Source: WLMZ01 sp038227995
Lineage (GTDB): Bacteria; Actinomycetota; Acidimicrobiia; Acidimicrobiales; Ilumatobacteraceae
Direction of reading: 5' to 3'
DNA: 64,000 bases
NCBI GenBank assembly: GCA_038227995.1
Contig: JBBRPP010000021.1
Coordinates: forward strand, 1 to 64,000
A program made the translations under genes and the position numbers. The notes under the pieces were generated by a model that was not told where the DNA came from, did not search any database, and was given only the letters and a program-made list of their open reading frames with translations. Every line of letters begins with the position of its first letter. The stretch's first letter is position 1. Shown here piece after piece: positions 16,707 through 25,056 of this stretch.

Positions 16707-17882
16707 TTACCGGGTGGCCCGGGGGAACCCGAGTCCGAACATCGAGATGAGATCGCGTTGCGTCTCGTTGGTGCCGCCGCCGTAGGTGAGGATGACGGTG
16801 CCGCGGTACGCGGCTTCGAGTCGCGCCCGCAAGGTCGCGCCTGGCGAGTCGGGCTTCAGGTAGCCGATCGGGCCGAGCACCTCGAACAGCAGGCGGTAGG
16901 CCTCCTGGTAGAACTCGGTGCCGAACACCTTGGTACTCGACGCGTCGGCGACGGACAGCTCGCCCTGCGTCGACGTCCACGCGACCTTCCAGTTGATGAG
17001 GCGCAGGAATTCGAGCTTGGCGTGCACTTTGGCGAGGTTGATCTGAGCCCACGGTTGGTCGACGACGCGGCTGCCGTCAGGCATCAACGTCTGTTGGGCG
17101 AAGTCGAGGACCTCGCCGTAGATGCGCTCGACGATGCCGCTCGAGCAGAGTGTGACGCGCTCGCGGTTGAGCTGCGTGGTGATCAGTGTCCAGCCCTGGT
17201 TCTCTTCGCCGACCAGGTACTTGGCCGGCACGCGCACGTTGTCGAAGAACACCGAGTTGATGTCGTGATCGCCGATGAGGCTCAGCGGCTGGATCGTGAT
17301 GCCGGGCGTGTCCATCGGCAGCAGGATGATGCTGATGCCCTTGTGCTTGGCGACCTCGGGGTTGGTGCGAACGGCGAGCCAGCAGAAGTCGGCACCGTTG
17401 GCGAGGCTGGTCCAGGTCTTCTGCCCGTTGATGATGTATTCCTCGCCATCCCGCTCGGCGCGGGTCTTGAGGCTGGCGAGGTCGGTGCCGGCACCGGGTT
17501 CGCTGTAACCGATGCAGAAGTGCAGATCGCCGGAGAGGATCTTGGGGAGGAAGTATTCCTTCTGTTCCTGCGTGCCGTAGGCCATGATCGTCGGGCCGAC
17601 CGTGTTGATGCTGAGCATCGGCACGGGTGCGCCGGATCGCATCGACTCGTCGAAGAACACGAACTGCTCGATCGCGCTCTTGCCCTGGCCACCCCACTCC
17701 TTCGGCCAGCCGATGCCGGCCCAACCGTCGGAGCACATCTGCTTCCAGACGCTGCGCGTCTTCTCCGAGATCCCGTGACCGTGCGACAGCTCGGCGACCG
17801 TTTCCGGATCGAGCAGCTTCTCGTAATATTCACGCAGTTCGGCGCGGAGCGCGTCCTGCTCAGGCGTGTACCCCAGTTCCAT
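16707..17882 (-). CDS. Acyl-CoA dehydrogenase subunit, second FadE pair (FadE29/27-like)
   Basis: 391 residues. Contains GWPKEWGGQG, IGYSEPGAGTDLASLKTRAERDG, INGQKTWTSLANGAD, LITTQLNRERV and the C-terminal LTYGGGTNETQRDLISMFGL motif. This wording matches the FadE29/FadE27 group of mycobacterial sterol ACADs, which pair with FadE28/FadE26. First gene of an operon reading down to 14129; the start ATG is 22 bp from the long palindromic operator, which would therefore cover its core promoter. Confidence 0.85.
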   Translation of the reverse strand: MELGYTPEQDALRAELREYYEKLLDPETVAELSHGHGISEKTRSVWKQMCSDGWAGIGWPKEWGGQGKSAIEQFVFFDESMRSGAPVPMLSINTVGPTIMAYGTQEQKEYFLPKILSGDLHFCIGYSEPGAGTDLASLKTRAERDGEEYIINGQKTWTSLANGADFCWLAVRTNPEVAKHKGISIILLPMDTPGITIQPLSLIGDHDINSVFFDNVRVPAKYLVGEENQGWTLITTQLNRERVTLCSSGIVERIYGEVLDFAQQTLMPDGSRVVDQPWAQINLAKVHAKLEFLRLINWKVAWTSTQGELSVADASSTKVFGTEFYQEAYRLLFEVLGPIGYLKPDSPGATLRARLEAAYRGTVILTYGGGTNETQRDLISMFGLGFPRATR

Positions 17883-17896
17883 GAACGGGCAAGCTA

Positions 17897-17927
17897 CTCC
17901 GTATCTGACGGTGTGTCAGATACGGAG
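17897..17927. promoter_or_regulatory. Operator A, best copy: 13 bp perfect inverted repeat, divergent promoter
   Basis: CTCCGTATCTGAC and GTCAGATACGGAG are exact complements around the spacer ggtgt. The core TCTGAC-N5-GTCAGA (17904-17920) is the motif shared by seven promoters in the window. It lies 22 bp from the fadE start on the left and 36 bp (core 43 bp) from the racemase start on the right, so one bound dimer could repress both operons. Spacing and symmetry are those of TetR-family sites. Confidence 0.8.
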
Positions 17928-17962
17928 CGACCACAAACTCGGCGACATGCCAAGATGACGCC

Positions 17963-19054
17963 ATGGGTCCATTGCGAGGGTTGAAGGTCATCGAGCTGAC
18001 GGGGCAGGGGCCGGGACCGTATTGCGGGATGATCCTGGCCGATCTCGGATGTGATGTCGTGACGGTCGATCGACCGGCGGACGCAGCGCGCGTGGATTCG
18101 GCGAAGACACCGACGAATCTGTTCATGCGTGGCAAGCGTTCGATCGCGCTCGATCTGAAACAGCCGGCCGATGTCGAGTTGTTGCTCGAGATCCTCGACG
18201 GGGCCGACGTCTTCATCGACCCGTTCCGGCCTGGTGTGTGCGAGCGGCTGGGCATCGGCCCCGAGGTCGTCTGCACCCGCAACCCGCGCATCATCTACGG
18301 GCGGATGACCGGCTACGGACAAGACGGTCCGCTGGCCCACGTCGCCGGTCACGACATCGACTACATCGCGATGTCGGGCGCCCTGTGGTTGCTGGGACGC
18401 GAGGGCGAGAAGCCCACCCCGCCGATCAACCTGCTCGGTGACTTCGCCGGTGGCGGGCTGATGTTGGCGCTCGGCATCGCGTCAGCCGCATTCGAGCGCA
18501 GCGTCTCGGGCACCGGTCAGGTGATCGACGCGGCGATGGTCGACGGCGCCGCATTGGTCGCAGCTCCGTTCTACGCCGCCGCCGGCTCCGGCTTCTGGGG
18601 CCCGCGTGGCACCAACCAGATCGACACGGGTGCCCACTTCTACGAGGTCTACGAGTGCGCCGACGGCGAATATGTGTGCGTCGGTGCGATCGAGCCGCAG
18701 TTCTATGCCGAATTGCTGCAACGCCTCGGGTTGTCGGCCGATGAGTTCCCGCAGTGGGACCGCTCGCTGTGGCCGACGCTCAAGGTGCGCATGGCCGGGG
18801 TGTTCATCACCCGCACTCGAGCCGAATGGTGCGAGCTTCTGGAGGGCACCGAGTCGTGCTTCTCACCGGTGCTCTCCCCCGCCGAAGCCGCCGCCCATCC
18901 GCACAACGTCGCACGCGGAACGTTCGTCGACATCAACGGCGTGACGCTTCCCGCGCCTGCGCCGCGCTTCAGCCGCACCGCGTCCGTGGCCGGCAAACCG
19001 GTGCACATCGGTACCAGTACCGACGACGCCCGCAAGGGCGCGCTCTGGAAGTGA
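17963..19054 (+). CDS. Alpha-methylacyl-CoA racemase (CaiB/BaiF family)
   Basis: 363 residues. The motifs match mycobacterial MCR: GPGPYCGMILADLGCDVV, GRMTGYGQDGPLAHVAGHDIDY (catalytic His in AGHD), PPINLLGDFAGGG (catalytic Asp in GDF). These residues mark the racemase branch rather than the CoA-transferase branch of the family. In sterol degradation the racemase converts the 25R side-chain acyl-CoA to the 25S form required by the FadE dehydrogenases. It diverges from a fadE pair under one operator, which supports that role. Confidence 0.87.
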   Translation: MGPLRGLKVIELTGQGPGPYCGMILADLGCDVVTVDRPADAARVDSAKTPTNLFMRGKRSIALDLKQPADVELLLEILDGADVFIDPFRPGVCERLGIGPEVVCTRNPRIIYGRMTGYGQDGPLAHVAGHDIDYIAMSGALWLLGREGEKPTPPINLLGDFAGGGLMLALGIASAAFERSVSGTGQVIDAAMVDGAALVAAPFYAAAGSGFWGPRGTNQIDTGAHFYEVYECADGEYVCVGAIEPQFYAELLQRLGLSADEFPQWDRSLWPTLKVRMAGVFITRTRAEWCELLEGTESCFSPVLSPAEAAAHPHNVARGTFVDINGVTLPAPAPRFSRTASVAGKPVHIGTSTDDARKGALWK

Positions 19055-19070
19055 TCGTGATGCGCCCCTC

Positions 19071-19874
19071 ATGAACACGTTCGACGGCCGTGTTGCCGTG
19101 ATCACCGGCGCGGCGAGCGGCATCGGGCTCGCGTATGCGCAGGCGCTGGGTCGGCTCGGAATGCACCTCGTGCTCGCCGACATCGAGTCCGCCGCGCTCG
19201 ACGCGGCGCAGGCCACGATCGGCGCAAACGCGACGTCGGTGCGCACCGTCGTCACCGACGTCAGTGACGCGGCATCGGTGCAGGCATTGGCCGATCTCGT
19301 GTTCGCAACGCACCCGACCGTCCACCTGCTGTGCAACAACGCCGGCGTCGGCGTCACCCGCTCGCTGCTGACCGCCAGTCACGCGGACTGGGAATGGGTG
19401 CTCGGTGTCAACGTGTGGGGTGTGGTGCACGGCATCCAGTCGTTCGTGCCGACGATGATCGAGCGCGGCGACCAGGGACACGTGGTGAACACGTGCTCGA
19501 TCGCGAGCTGGACGGTGATGCCCGGCTACGGGATGTATGCCGCGACCAAGCACGCCGCAGCCGCGATCTCGGAAGCCCTTCGTGGCGATCTCGAAGCCGC
19601 CGATGCATCGATTGGTGTGACCGCAGTCTGCCCGTCGCTGGTCCGCACGAACTTCTTCAGCGCAGCACGCAACCGCCCCGTCGGCCTCACCGGCGGCGTA
19701 CCTGAGTCCGACGCCGAACAGCGACGGATCGACGCGATGACCGACAACATCCAGAGCCCCGACGACATCGCTACGGCGATGATCGACGGTGTTCGAGCGA
19801 ACAAATTGTGGGTCTTCCCCAACCGCGATCGCCTCGCCGCGATCCGCGAGCGGTTCGCTGACGTACTCGACTGA
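19071..19874 (+). CDS. Short-chain dehydrogenase/reductase
   Basis: 267 residues, classical SDR. TGAASGIGLAYA cofactor loop, NNAGVG, the catalytic Ser in NTCSIASW and the YAATK active-site motif are all present. Follows the racemase by 16 bp and so is in the same operator-A unit. A hydroxyacyl- or hydroxysteroid dehydrogenase role is plausible; the C-terminal extension (~residues 200-267) with MIDGVRANKLWVFPN is common in 'SDR of unknown substrate' of this type. Confidence 0.8.
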   Translation: MNTFDGRVAVITGAASGIGLAYAQALGRLGMHLVLADIESAALDAAQATIGANATSVRTVVTDVSDAASVQALADLVFATHPTVHLLCNNAGVGVTRSLLTASHADWEWVLGVNVWGVVHGIQSFVPTMIERGDQGHVVNTCSIASWTVMPGYGMYAATKHAAAAISEALRGDLEAADASIGVTAVCPSLVRTNFFSAARNRPVGLTGGVPESDAEQRRIDAMTDNIQSPDDIATAMIDGVRANKLWVFPNRDRLAAIRERFADVLD

Positions 19875-19882
19875 CTCGCTGC

Positions 19883-19900
19883 CGCCTGTCGATTCAGGCG
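19883..19900. terminator. Short hairpin between convergent SDR genes
   Basis: CGCCTG-tcgatt-CAGGCG forms a 6 bp stem with a 6-base loop exactly where the + strand SDR unit and the long minus-strand operon meet. No T-run follows on either strand, so an intrinsic terminator is possible but weak. Confidence 0.35.
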
Positions 19901-20658
19901 ATCGGGCAACTTCCGCCATCGGCCATCAATGTGTTGCCGGTGAGGTAGCGGGCGTCGTCGGAGAGCACGAACCGCACGATCGGACCGACATCATTCGCGG
20001 CGTCACCCAAGCGTCCGATGGGATTGCGCCCAAGCACGCGACCCGCCATGTCCGGATCCATCTCGAACGCGCGCTCCATCGCCGGCGTGTTCGCCAACGG
20101 CGCAACGCAGTTGACGCGAATGCCGTCGGGCCCCCATTCACGGGCGAGGCTGCGCACCATGCCGCGCTGCGCCGCCTTCACCGCGGCATAGACACTCAGC
20201 TTGGCCTTGCCCTCGAAGCCGGCCTCGGAAGTCAACACGACAAACGATCCGGACGATCGGCGGAGGTGCGGGTGGGTCACGGTGGCGAGCAGATGCAGGC
20301 CGCGCACCGACACCGCGACGTGGTCCTGCAGTTCTGCGATCGGGATGTCGGCAAGCACGACCGGCTTGGGTGACAGCCCGCTCGTCGCGTTCAGCACGAC
20401 ACCGTCGAGTCGGCCCGAGGTGTCGATCACCATCGCCACGGCCCCGCGGAGTGACGCCGAATCGCCCGCGTCGCATTCGACAAAATGCCCATCGCCCCCG
20501 AGCGCCGTGACCTCGGCCGCAACCGCCTTGCCTTCGATCGTTCGCCGCGCCAGGATCCACACCGTCCAGCCGGCTTGCGCACACGAGTGGGCAATGCCAC
20601 GGCCGACGCCACCGCTGGCACCGGTGATCAGCACGACACGCTGCTGTGCCGTCCTCAT
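19894..20658 (-). CDS. Catalytic short-chain dehydrogenase, partner of a degenerate SDR
   Basis: 254 residues with an intact SDR core: TGASGGVGRGIA, VLNATSG, Ser in VLTSEAGFEG, and YAAVK. The C-terminal part (GIRVNCVAPL, RYLTGNTLMADGGS) is normal. It overlaps by 4 bp the upstream gene, which encodes an SDR-fold protein lacking both the cofactor loop and YxxxK. This pairing recurs at 31263-32614 and suggests a heteromeric dehydrogenase. Last gene of the ten-gene operon. Confidence 0.82.
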   Translation of the reverse strand: MRTAQQRVVLITGASGGVGRGIAHSCAQAGWTVWILARRTIEGKAVAAEVTALGGDGHFVECDAGDSASLRGAVAMVIDTSGRLDGVVLNATSGLSPKPVVLADIPIAELQDHVAVSVRGLHLLATVTHPHLRRSSGSFVVLTSEAGFEGKAKLSVYAAVKAAQRGMVRSLAREWGPDGIRVNCVAPLANTPAMERAFEMDPDMAGRVLGRNPIGRLGDAANDVGPIVRFVLSDDARYLTGNTLMADGGSCPIA

Positions 20659-21299
20659 CGCCAGCTCCGACCGAAGTCGACGTGCACGACGGTTCCGGTG
20701 ACCCCGCCGACGCCGGGGCCGATCAGCATCTCGACGGCATTCGCGACCTCGACATCAATCCGTCCTGGATATCCGGTCAGCGGCACGGCCGGTGCGACCG
20801 GATGTGCCGGCGCGAGTCGGCTGGGTGTGGAGACCGCGTTGACGCGAACTCCTCGCGGGCCTTCGGCCCGTGCCAGTGATCGAACGAGCGCCTCGACCGC
20901 GTCCGCGATTCCGCTCTCGGCCGACCACCCGGCCGCGTCGAGCGGTGACGGTCGTTCGGCCACCGCGACGATCGCGCCGCCATCTTCACAGCGAGCCGAT
21001 GCTGCACCGAGTGCAACGCACCACTGCGCGAACGGCAGCTCGGCCCGACGCGTGAACTCGGCGGACGATTGATCCGTGAGCCGCATCGGAGCGTGCGAGA
21101 CGGGCCACACCGCAACGATGACGGTGGCGCATCGTTCGCCCCCGGCGACATCAGCTCGCCATGCCTCCAGCGCAGCCGCATCCTCATCAGCCCACGGATC
21201 ATCCCCACCGATGGGCAGCCCGAGGATCTCGGCCTGCAACGCGGCGCTGAGCGATCGCACCTCGACCGTGTCTGTCCCGAGCAACAGCCTGTCGGTCAT
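20655..21299 (-). CDS. Degenerate SDR-fold protein without cofactor loop or YxxxK
   Basis: 214 residues. The second half is clearly SDR (VEALVRSLARAEGPRGVRVNAVSTPS, VGGVTGTVVHVDFGRSW), but the N-terminus has no TGxxxGxG loop. Aligning the helix with its neighbour puts WSAES where the active partner has YAAVK, so both Tyr and Lys are lost. It is therefore unlikely to be an enzyme alone. Starts inside the TetR stop (ATGA) and ends inside the active SDR start (ATGA), so co-translation with that partner is likely. Best reading: a structural pseudoenzyme subunit. Confidence 0.7.
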   Translation of the reverse strand: MTDRLLLGTDTVEVRSLSAALQAEILGLPIGGDDPWADEDAAALEAWRADVAGGERCATVIVAVWPVSHAPMRLTDQSSAEFTRRAELPFAQWCVALGAASARCEDGGAIVAVAERPSPLDAAGWSAESGIADAVEALVRSLARAEGPRGVRVNAVSTPSRLAPAHPVAPAVPLTGYPGRIDVEVANAVEMLIGPGVGGVTGTVVHVDFGRSWR

Positions 21300-21889
21300 A
21301 CCCGCACCGCGTTGGAGAGGATGCCGTCGAGCAGCATGTCTTCCAGCTGCTGGACAGCATTGGCCTTCTTGCTCGCCGGCTGATCGCGATACCGAACCGG
21401 ATCGAGCATCGCATGGATCGCGCCCGTGACGATGCGTGTCACGAGCTCGGGGCTCATCGTCGACTGCAGCGTGCCGTCATTGATGCCGTCCTTGATGACC
21501 TTGCGCCATGTGACGAGGGTTCGGACGCTGATCTCGCGAACCTCCGCGATCTCGTCGAGCGTCGACAGCTCCTGCCAGTCGTAGTGCAGGATCGTCAATT
21601 CGTCGGGGTACGCCTCGCACACGCGGTATGTGGCGCGCAGCATCAGCCGGAACCGCTCGGCACCGGTGCCATCGTGCGAACTGGCCTCCTGCTGTGCGGC
21701 CAGCAGATCGCGGTAGAACACGGCCACGATCTCTTCGACCAGCTGGGCCTTGGACCGGAAGTGCGTGTACAGGCTGCCGGGCAGCAAGCCGGTGGCCTCG
21801 GCGATGTCGCGCATCGATGTGCCCGTGTAACCCCGCTCCGCGAACAGCGTGCGCGCGGCGGAGACCACGACATCACGCCGCGCCGACAT
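21296..21889 (-). CDS. TetR-family regulator, KstR2-like
   Basis: 197 residues. The N-terminal HTH (~residues 1-55: ARTLFAERGYTGTSMRDIAEATGLLPGSLYTHFRSKAQLVEEI) has the wording of KstR2-type regulators (AERG--TTVRDIA---GI-SGSLYHHF-SKE). The C-terminal ligand domain includes HYDWQELSTLDEI and VTGAIHAMLDPVRY. It is encoded inside the catabolic operon between an aldehyde dehydrogenase and an SDR pair. KstR2 senses HIP-CoA in mycobacteria. This is the only one-component regulator seen in the window, making it the prime candidate for reading operator A or the 30257 palindrome. Confidence 0.85.
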   Translation of the reverse strand: MSARRDVVVSAARTLFAERGYTGTSMRDIAEATGLLPGSLYTHFRSKAQLVEEIVAVFYRDLLAAQQEASSHDGTGAERFRLMLRATYRVCEAYPDELTILHYDWQELSTLDEIAEVREISVRTLVTWRKVIKDGINDGTLQSTMSPELVTRIVTGAIHAMLDPVRYRDQPASKKANAVQQLEDMLLDGILSNAVRV

Positions 21890-21907
21890 GGCCCACCTCG
21901 TCGTGGT

Positions 21908-23389
21908 TCATGACGTGCTCGCGATGAAGACGTTCTTCTGCTGCAAGAACTCCTCGATTCCCCAGCGACCACCCTCACGGCCGAAGCCGCTCTGCTTGAA
22001 GCCGCCGAAGGGCGCGGCAGGCGACATACCGGGCATGCCGTTGACCACGACCATGCCGGCCTCGAGCTTGGACGCAACGCGGTGTGCTCGTCCGATGTCG
22101 CGCGTGTGCAGGTACGCGCCGAGGCCGAAGTGACTGTCGTTGGCCTTGGCAACGACTTCATCCTCGGTGCGGAAGCGCAGTACCGACAGGACCGGCCCGA
22201 AGACCTCGTTCGTGGCCAGGTCGCTGCCATGCGCCACATCGCCGAAGATCGTCGGGGCGATGAAGTATCCATCTGCGAGGCTGCCCCCGAGTCGAGTGCC
22301 GCCGGTCAGCAGCCGGCCGCTGCCGTCGGACGTGGCCCGATCGACGACGCCGAGGATCCGGCTGCATGCGGCCGCGTTGACCACCGGCCCCATGAACGAA
22401 GCCGGGTCGGACGGATCGCCGACCGCCATCGATGCTGCCTGTGCGACGAGCCGGTCGACGACCTCGTCGTAGACGTCGTCGTGGACGAACAGACGGGTTG
22501 GTAATGCACAACCCTGCCCCGAGAGCACGCCGATGCCGACGAACACCGCGAGTGCCGCGGCGGTGTCCAGATCGGCGTCGGGGAAGATGATGTTGGCCGA
22601 TTTGCCGCCCAGCTCGAGGGCAAGCGGCTTGAGCGTCTCGGCGGCCGCCGTCATCACGGCGCGCGCCGTGATGTGGCCACCCGTGAACGACACCTTGCCG
22701 ACGCGCGGGTCGCGCACGAGTGCCTGCCCCGCTTCAGCACCGCCGGTGACGACGTTCAGCACGCCCGGCGGCAAGCCGGCTTCGAGCGCGAGTTCCGCGA
22801 ACCGCAATGCACCGAAGGGCGCGATCTCCGGTGGCTTGGCGACGACGGTGTTGCCGGCCGCGAGCGCCGGAGCGACCTTCTGACCCATCCCCATCATCGG
22901 TCCGTTCCACGGCACGATGGCGCCGATCACGCCGTAGGGCTCGGGCAGGACGTAGTCGAGACCGCCGGTGACAGGCACCGTCCGGCCATCGATCTTGTCG
23001 ACCCAGCCGGCGTAGTAGCGCACCCATGATCCGGCGTACAGGCCAGGACGCATGGTGCTGATCGGCGTGCCGTTGTCGCGAGCGTTGAGCAGCGCCGAGT
23101 CCGCATCGTTGGCGACCAGCAGGTCGGCGAGTCGGAAGAGGATCGCGGCGCGTTGTTCCAGAGGCATCTTGCGCCACGCCGGTCCGGCAGCGACCGCTGC
23201 ATCGACCGCACGACCGATCTCCGACGCTCCCCCGAGGGCGATCTCGGCTTGTGGGGCTCCGGTGGCCGGGTCGTGATGCGCGTATCGTCCGGCGGAGTCC
23301 CCCGGGTGCCATCGGTCACCGATGAGGTGACCCTGCGCCGTCAGCCGGTTGATGGTGTCGGTTGTCGCAGTGGTTGTGGTTGTGGTCAT
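21908..23389 (-). CDS. NAD(P)-dependent aldehyde dehydrogenase
   Basis: 493 residues. ALDH landmarks: VIGAIVPWNGPMM, KPPEIAPFGALRFAEL, VSFTGGH, LELGGKSANIIF (general-base Glu) and SGQGCALPTRLFV (nucleophilic Cys), plus PFGGFKQSGFGREGG near the end. The start ATG (MTTTTTTATTDT, an unusual run of Thr codons) overlaps the preceding amidohydrolase stop by 4 bp. It should oxidise an aldehyde intermediate of the operon's pathway; substrate unknown. Confidence 0.85.
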   Translation of the reverse strand: MTTTTTTATTDTINRLTAQGHLIGDRWHPGDSAGRYAHHDPATGAPQAEIALGGASEIGRAVDAAVAAGPAWRKMPLEQRAAILFRLADLLVANDADSALLNARDNGTPISTMRPGLYAGSWVRYYAGWVDKIDGRTVPVTGGLDYVLPEPYGVIGAIVPWNGPMMGMGQKVAPALAAGNTVVAKPPEIAPFGALRFAELALEAGLPPGVLNVVTGGAEAGQALVRDPRVGKVSFTGGHITARAVMTAAAETLKPLALELGGKSANIIFPDADLDTAAALAVFVGIGVLSGQGCALPTRLFVHDDVYDEVVDRLVAQAASMAVGDPSDPASFMGPVVNAAACSRILGVVDRATSDGSGRLLTGGTRLGGSLADGYFIAPTIFGDVAHGSDLATNEVFGPVLSVLRFRTEDEVVAKANDSHFGLGAYLHTRDIGRAHRVASKLEAGMVVVNGMPGMSPAAPFGGFKQSGFGREGGRWGIEEFLQQKNVFIASTS

Positions 23390-25056
23390 GACGATGTGCC
23401 GTTGCGCAACAGGCGACCCGTACCGGCTGCGTCGAGGTCGTTGCCGTCGAGGCGGATCGGATTGCCGGCGAGCCACACGTGGTGAACCCCGATGCTGTGC
23501 GCAACCAATCGATCCGCGCCTCCCGGGAGGTCGTGTATTCGTTGCGGCAACATCGTGCCGACGGTCGCAGCGTCGAACACGACGATGTCGGCGACTGCAC
23601 CCTCGGCGATGGTGCCCCGGTCGACCATCCCGTACACGGCTGCCGGATGTCCGGTCAGACGCCACACCGCCTTCTCCAACGTGAGCACACCTTTCTCGCG
23701 GCACCAGTGACCGAGCAGATGGGTGGCGTAGTTGGCGTCGCACAGCTGGCTCGTGTGCGCACCTGCGTCGGACAGGCCGAGCAGCAGCTGATCGTTGCCG
23801 AGCAGACGGCCGACCGCGTCCTCGTCGTCGTTCGTCATCGCCACCAGGAACCGGGTGTCGAACCCGTCGGCGGCGGCGAGCTCGACCATCACGTCGATCG
23901 ACGTGACGCCGCGATCAGCGGCCAACTCGGCCAACTCGGCCAGCGTCGAACCGAACTGCAGCTCGGGGTGCGCGGCCGATTCGGCGACCTTGGCGTGGTC
24001 GATGATGTCTCCCCAGGCCGCGCGCATCTGCGGATCCGCCCGGGCGCGCCACTGGGCGTCGAGGTAGAGCGCGGGCCGATCGGCACGGTCGAGTGCGAGG
24101 ATCTCGCCGAACGCCGGCACGTTCGCGAACGGGAACGGATCGTTGAGCGCGATCTGGACCACGATCGGCCGGCACGCCACTTGTGGATGCACGTTGCCGC
24201 CGACCTCGATCCGCGCCGCGACACCGTCGGAGTAACCCGGCTGGTTCCGGCCGGCCATGATCGCTGCCCACGAGACTGGACGACCGATGTCATCCGCGAG
24301 TTTGGCGAATTCGTCGACGAAGAGGTCGGGACCCCACGTCGCTTCCATCGTGCCCTTGCCCGCATCACCGAGTGCGCCGGCGAGGCTCCAGATCTCGCTC
24401 AGCGCGGCAGCACGGCTGGGCACCGGCTTGCCGTACGCGCCGAGATGCGATGCGCTGCGCGATGTCGAGAATCCGATCGCTCCGGCATCGATTGCTTCGC
24501 GCACGATCGTCTTCATCGCCGCGACCTCATCGCCGGTTGCCTCGCGTTCGGTGGCATCGTCGCCCATCACGTAGAAACGCAGCGGCGTGTGCCCGATCAG
24601 CGGGGCGACGTTGATGCGCAGCGGCAGCTCATCGAGCGCGTCGAGGTATTCGGGGAACGTCTCGAACGTCCACGGGATGCCGGCTTCGAGCGCGGCGAGC
24701 GGCATGCCCTCGACGTTCTCGAGCACGCGCATGACCGTGCCCCGATCGGCGGGTCGCGTCGGAGCGATGCCGAACCCGCAGTTGCCCATCACGACGGTGG
24801 TGACGCCGTGCCATGTCGACGGCGTCAACCCCGGATCCCACAGGACCTGCGCGTCGTAGTGCGTGTGCGGGTCGATGAAGCCCGGTGCAACGACGAGGCC
24901 GCGACAGTCGTACTCGGTCGCATGCGCGGCGGCTCCGGCCGAGATGTCGCCGACCGCGACGATGCGCCCATCGCGCACCAGGATGTCGGCGGCACGCGGC
25001 GGGCCACCGGTGCCATCGACCACGAGGCCGTTGCGCAGAACGAGGTCGGTGCTCAT
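23386..25056 (-). CDS. D-aminoacylase-like amidohydrolase (paralogue 1)
   Basis: 556 residues. Metal ligands HxH in FIDPHTHYD (His64, His66), the GVTTVVMGNCGFGIAP block whose Cys is a zinc ligand in D-aminoacylases, IGHTPLRFYVMGDDA, and a C-terminal LSDAGAH (Asp ligand). Family members hydrolyse N-acyl-D-amino acids, but many actinobacterial paralogues have unknown amide or lactone substrates. Two further paralogues occur in this window. Overlaps both neighbours by 4 bp. Confidence 0.8.
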   Translation of the reverse strand: MSTDLVLRNGLVVDGTGGPPRAADILVRDGRIVAVGDISAGAAAHATEYDCRGLVVAPGFIDPHTHYDAQVLWDPGLTPSTWHGVTTVVMGNCGFGIAPTRPADRGTVMRVLENVEGMPLAALEAGIPWTFETFPEYLDALDELPLRINVAPLIGHTPLRFYVMGDDATEREATGDEVAAMKTIVREAIDAGAIGFSTSRSASHLGAYGKPVPSRAAALSEIWSLAGALGDAGKGTMEATWGPDLFVDEFAKLADDIGRPVSWAAIMAGRNQPGYSDGVAARIEVGGNVHPQVACRPIVVQIALNDPFPFANVPAFGEILALDRADRPALYLDAQWRARADPQMRAAWGDIIDHAKVAESAAHPELQFGSTLAELAELAADRGVTSIDVMVELAAADGFDTRFLVAMTNDDEDAVGRLLGNDQLLLGLSDAGAHTSQLCDANYATHLLGHWCREKGVLTLEKAVWRLTGHPAAVYGMVDRGTIAEGAVADIVVFDAATVGTMLPQRIHDLPGGADRLVAHSIGVHHVWLAGNPIRLDGNDLDAAGTGRLLRNGTSS

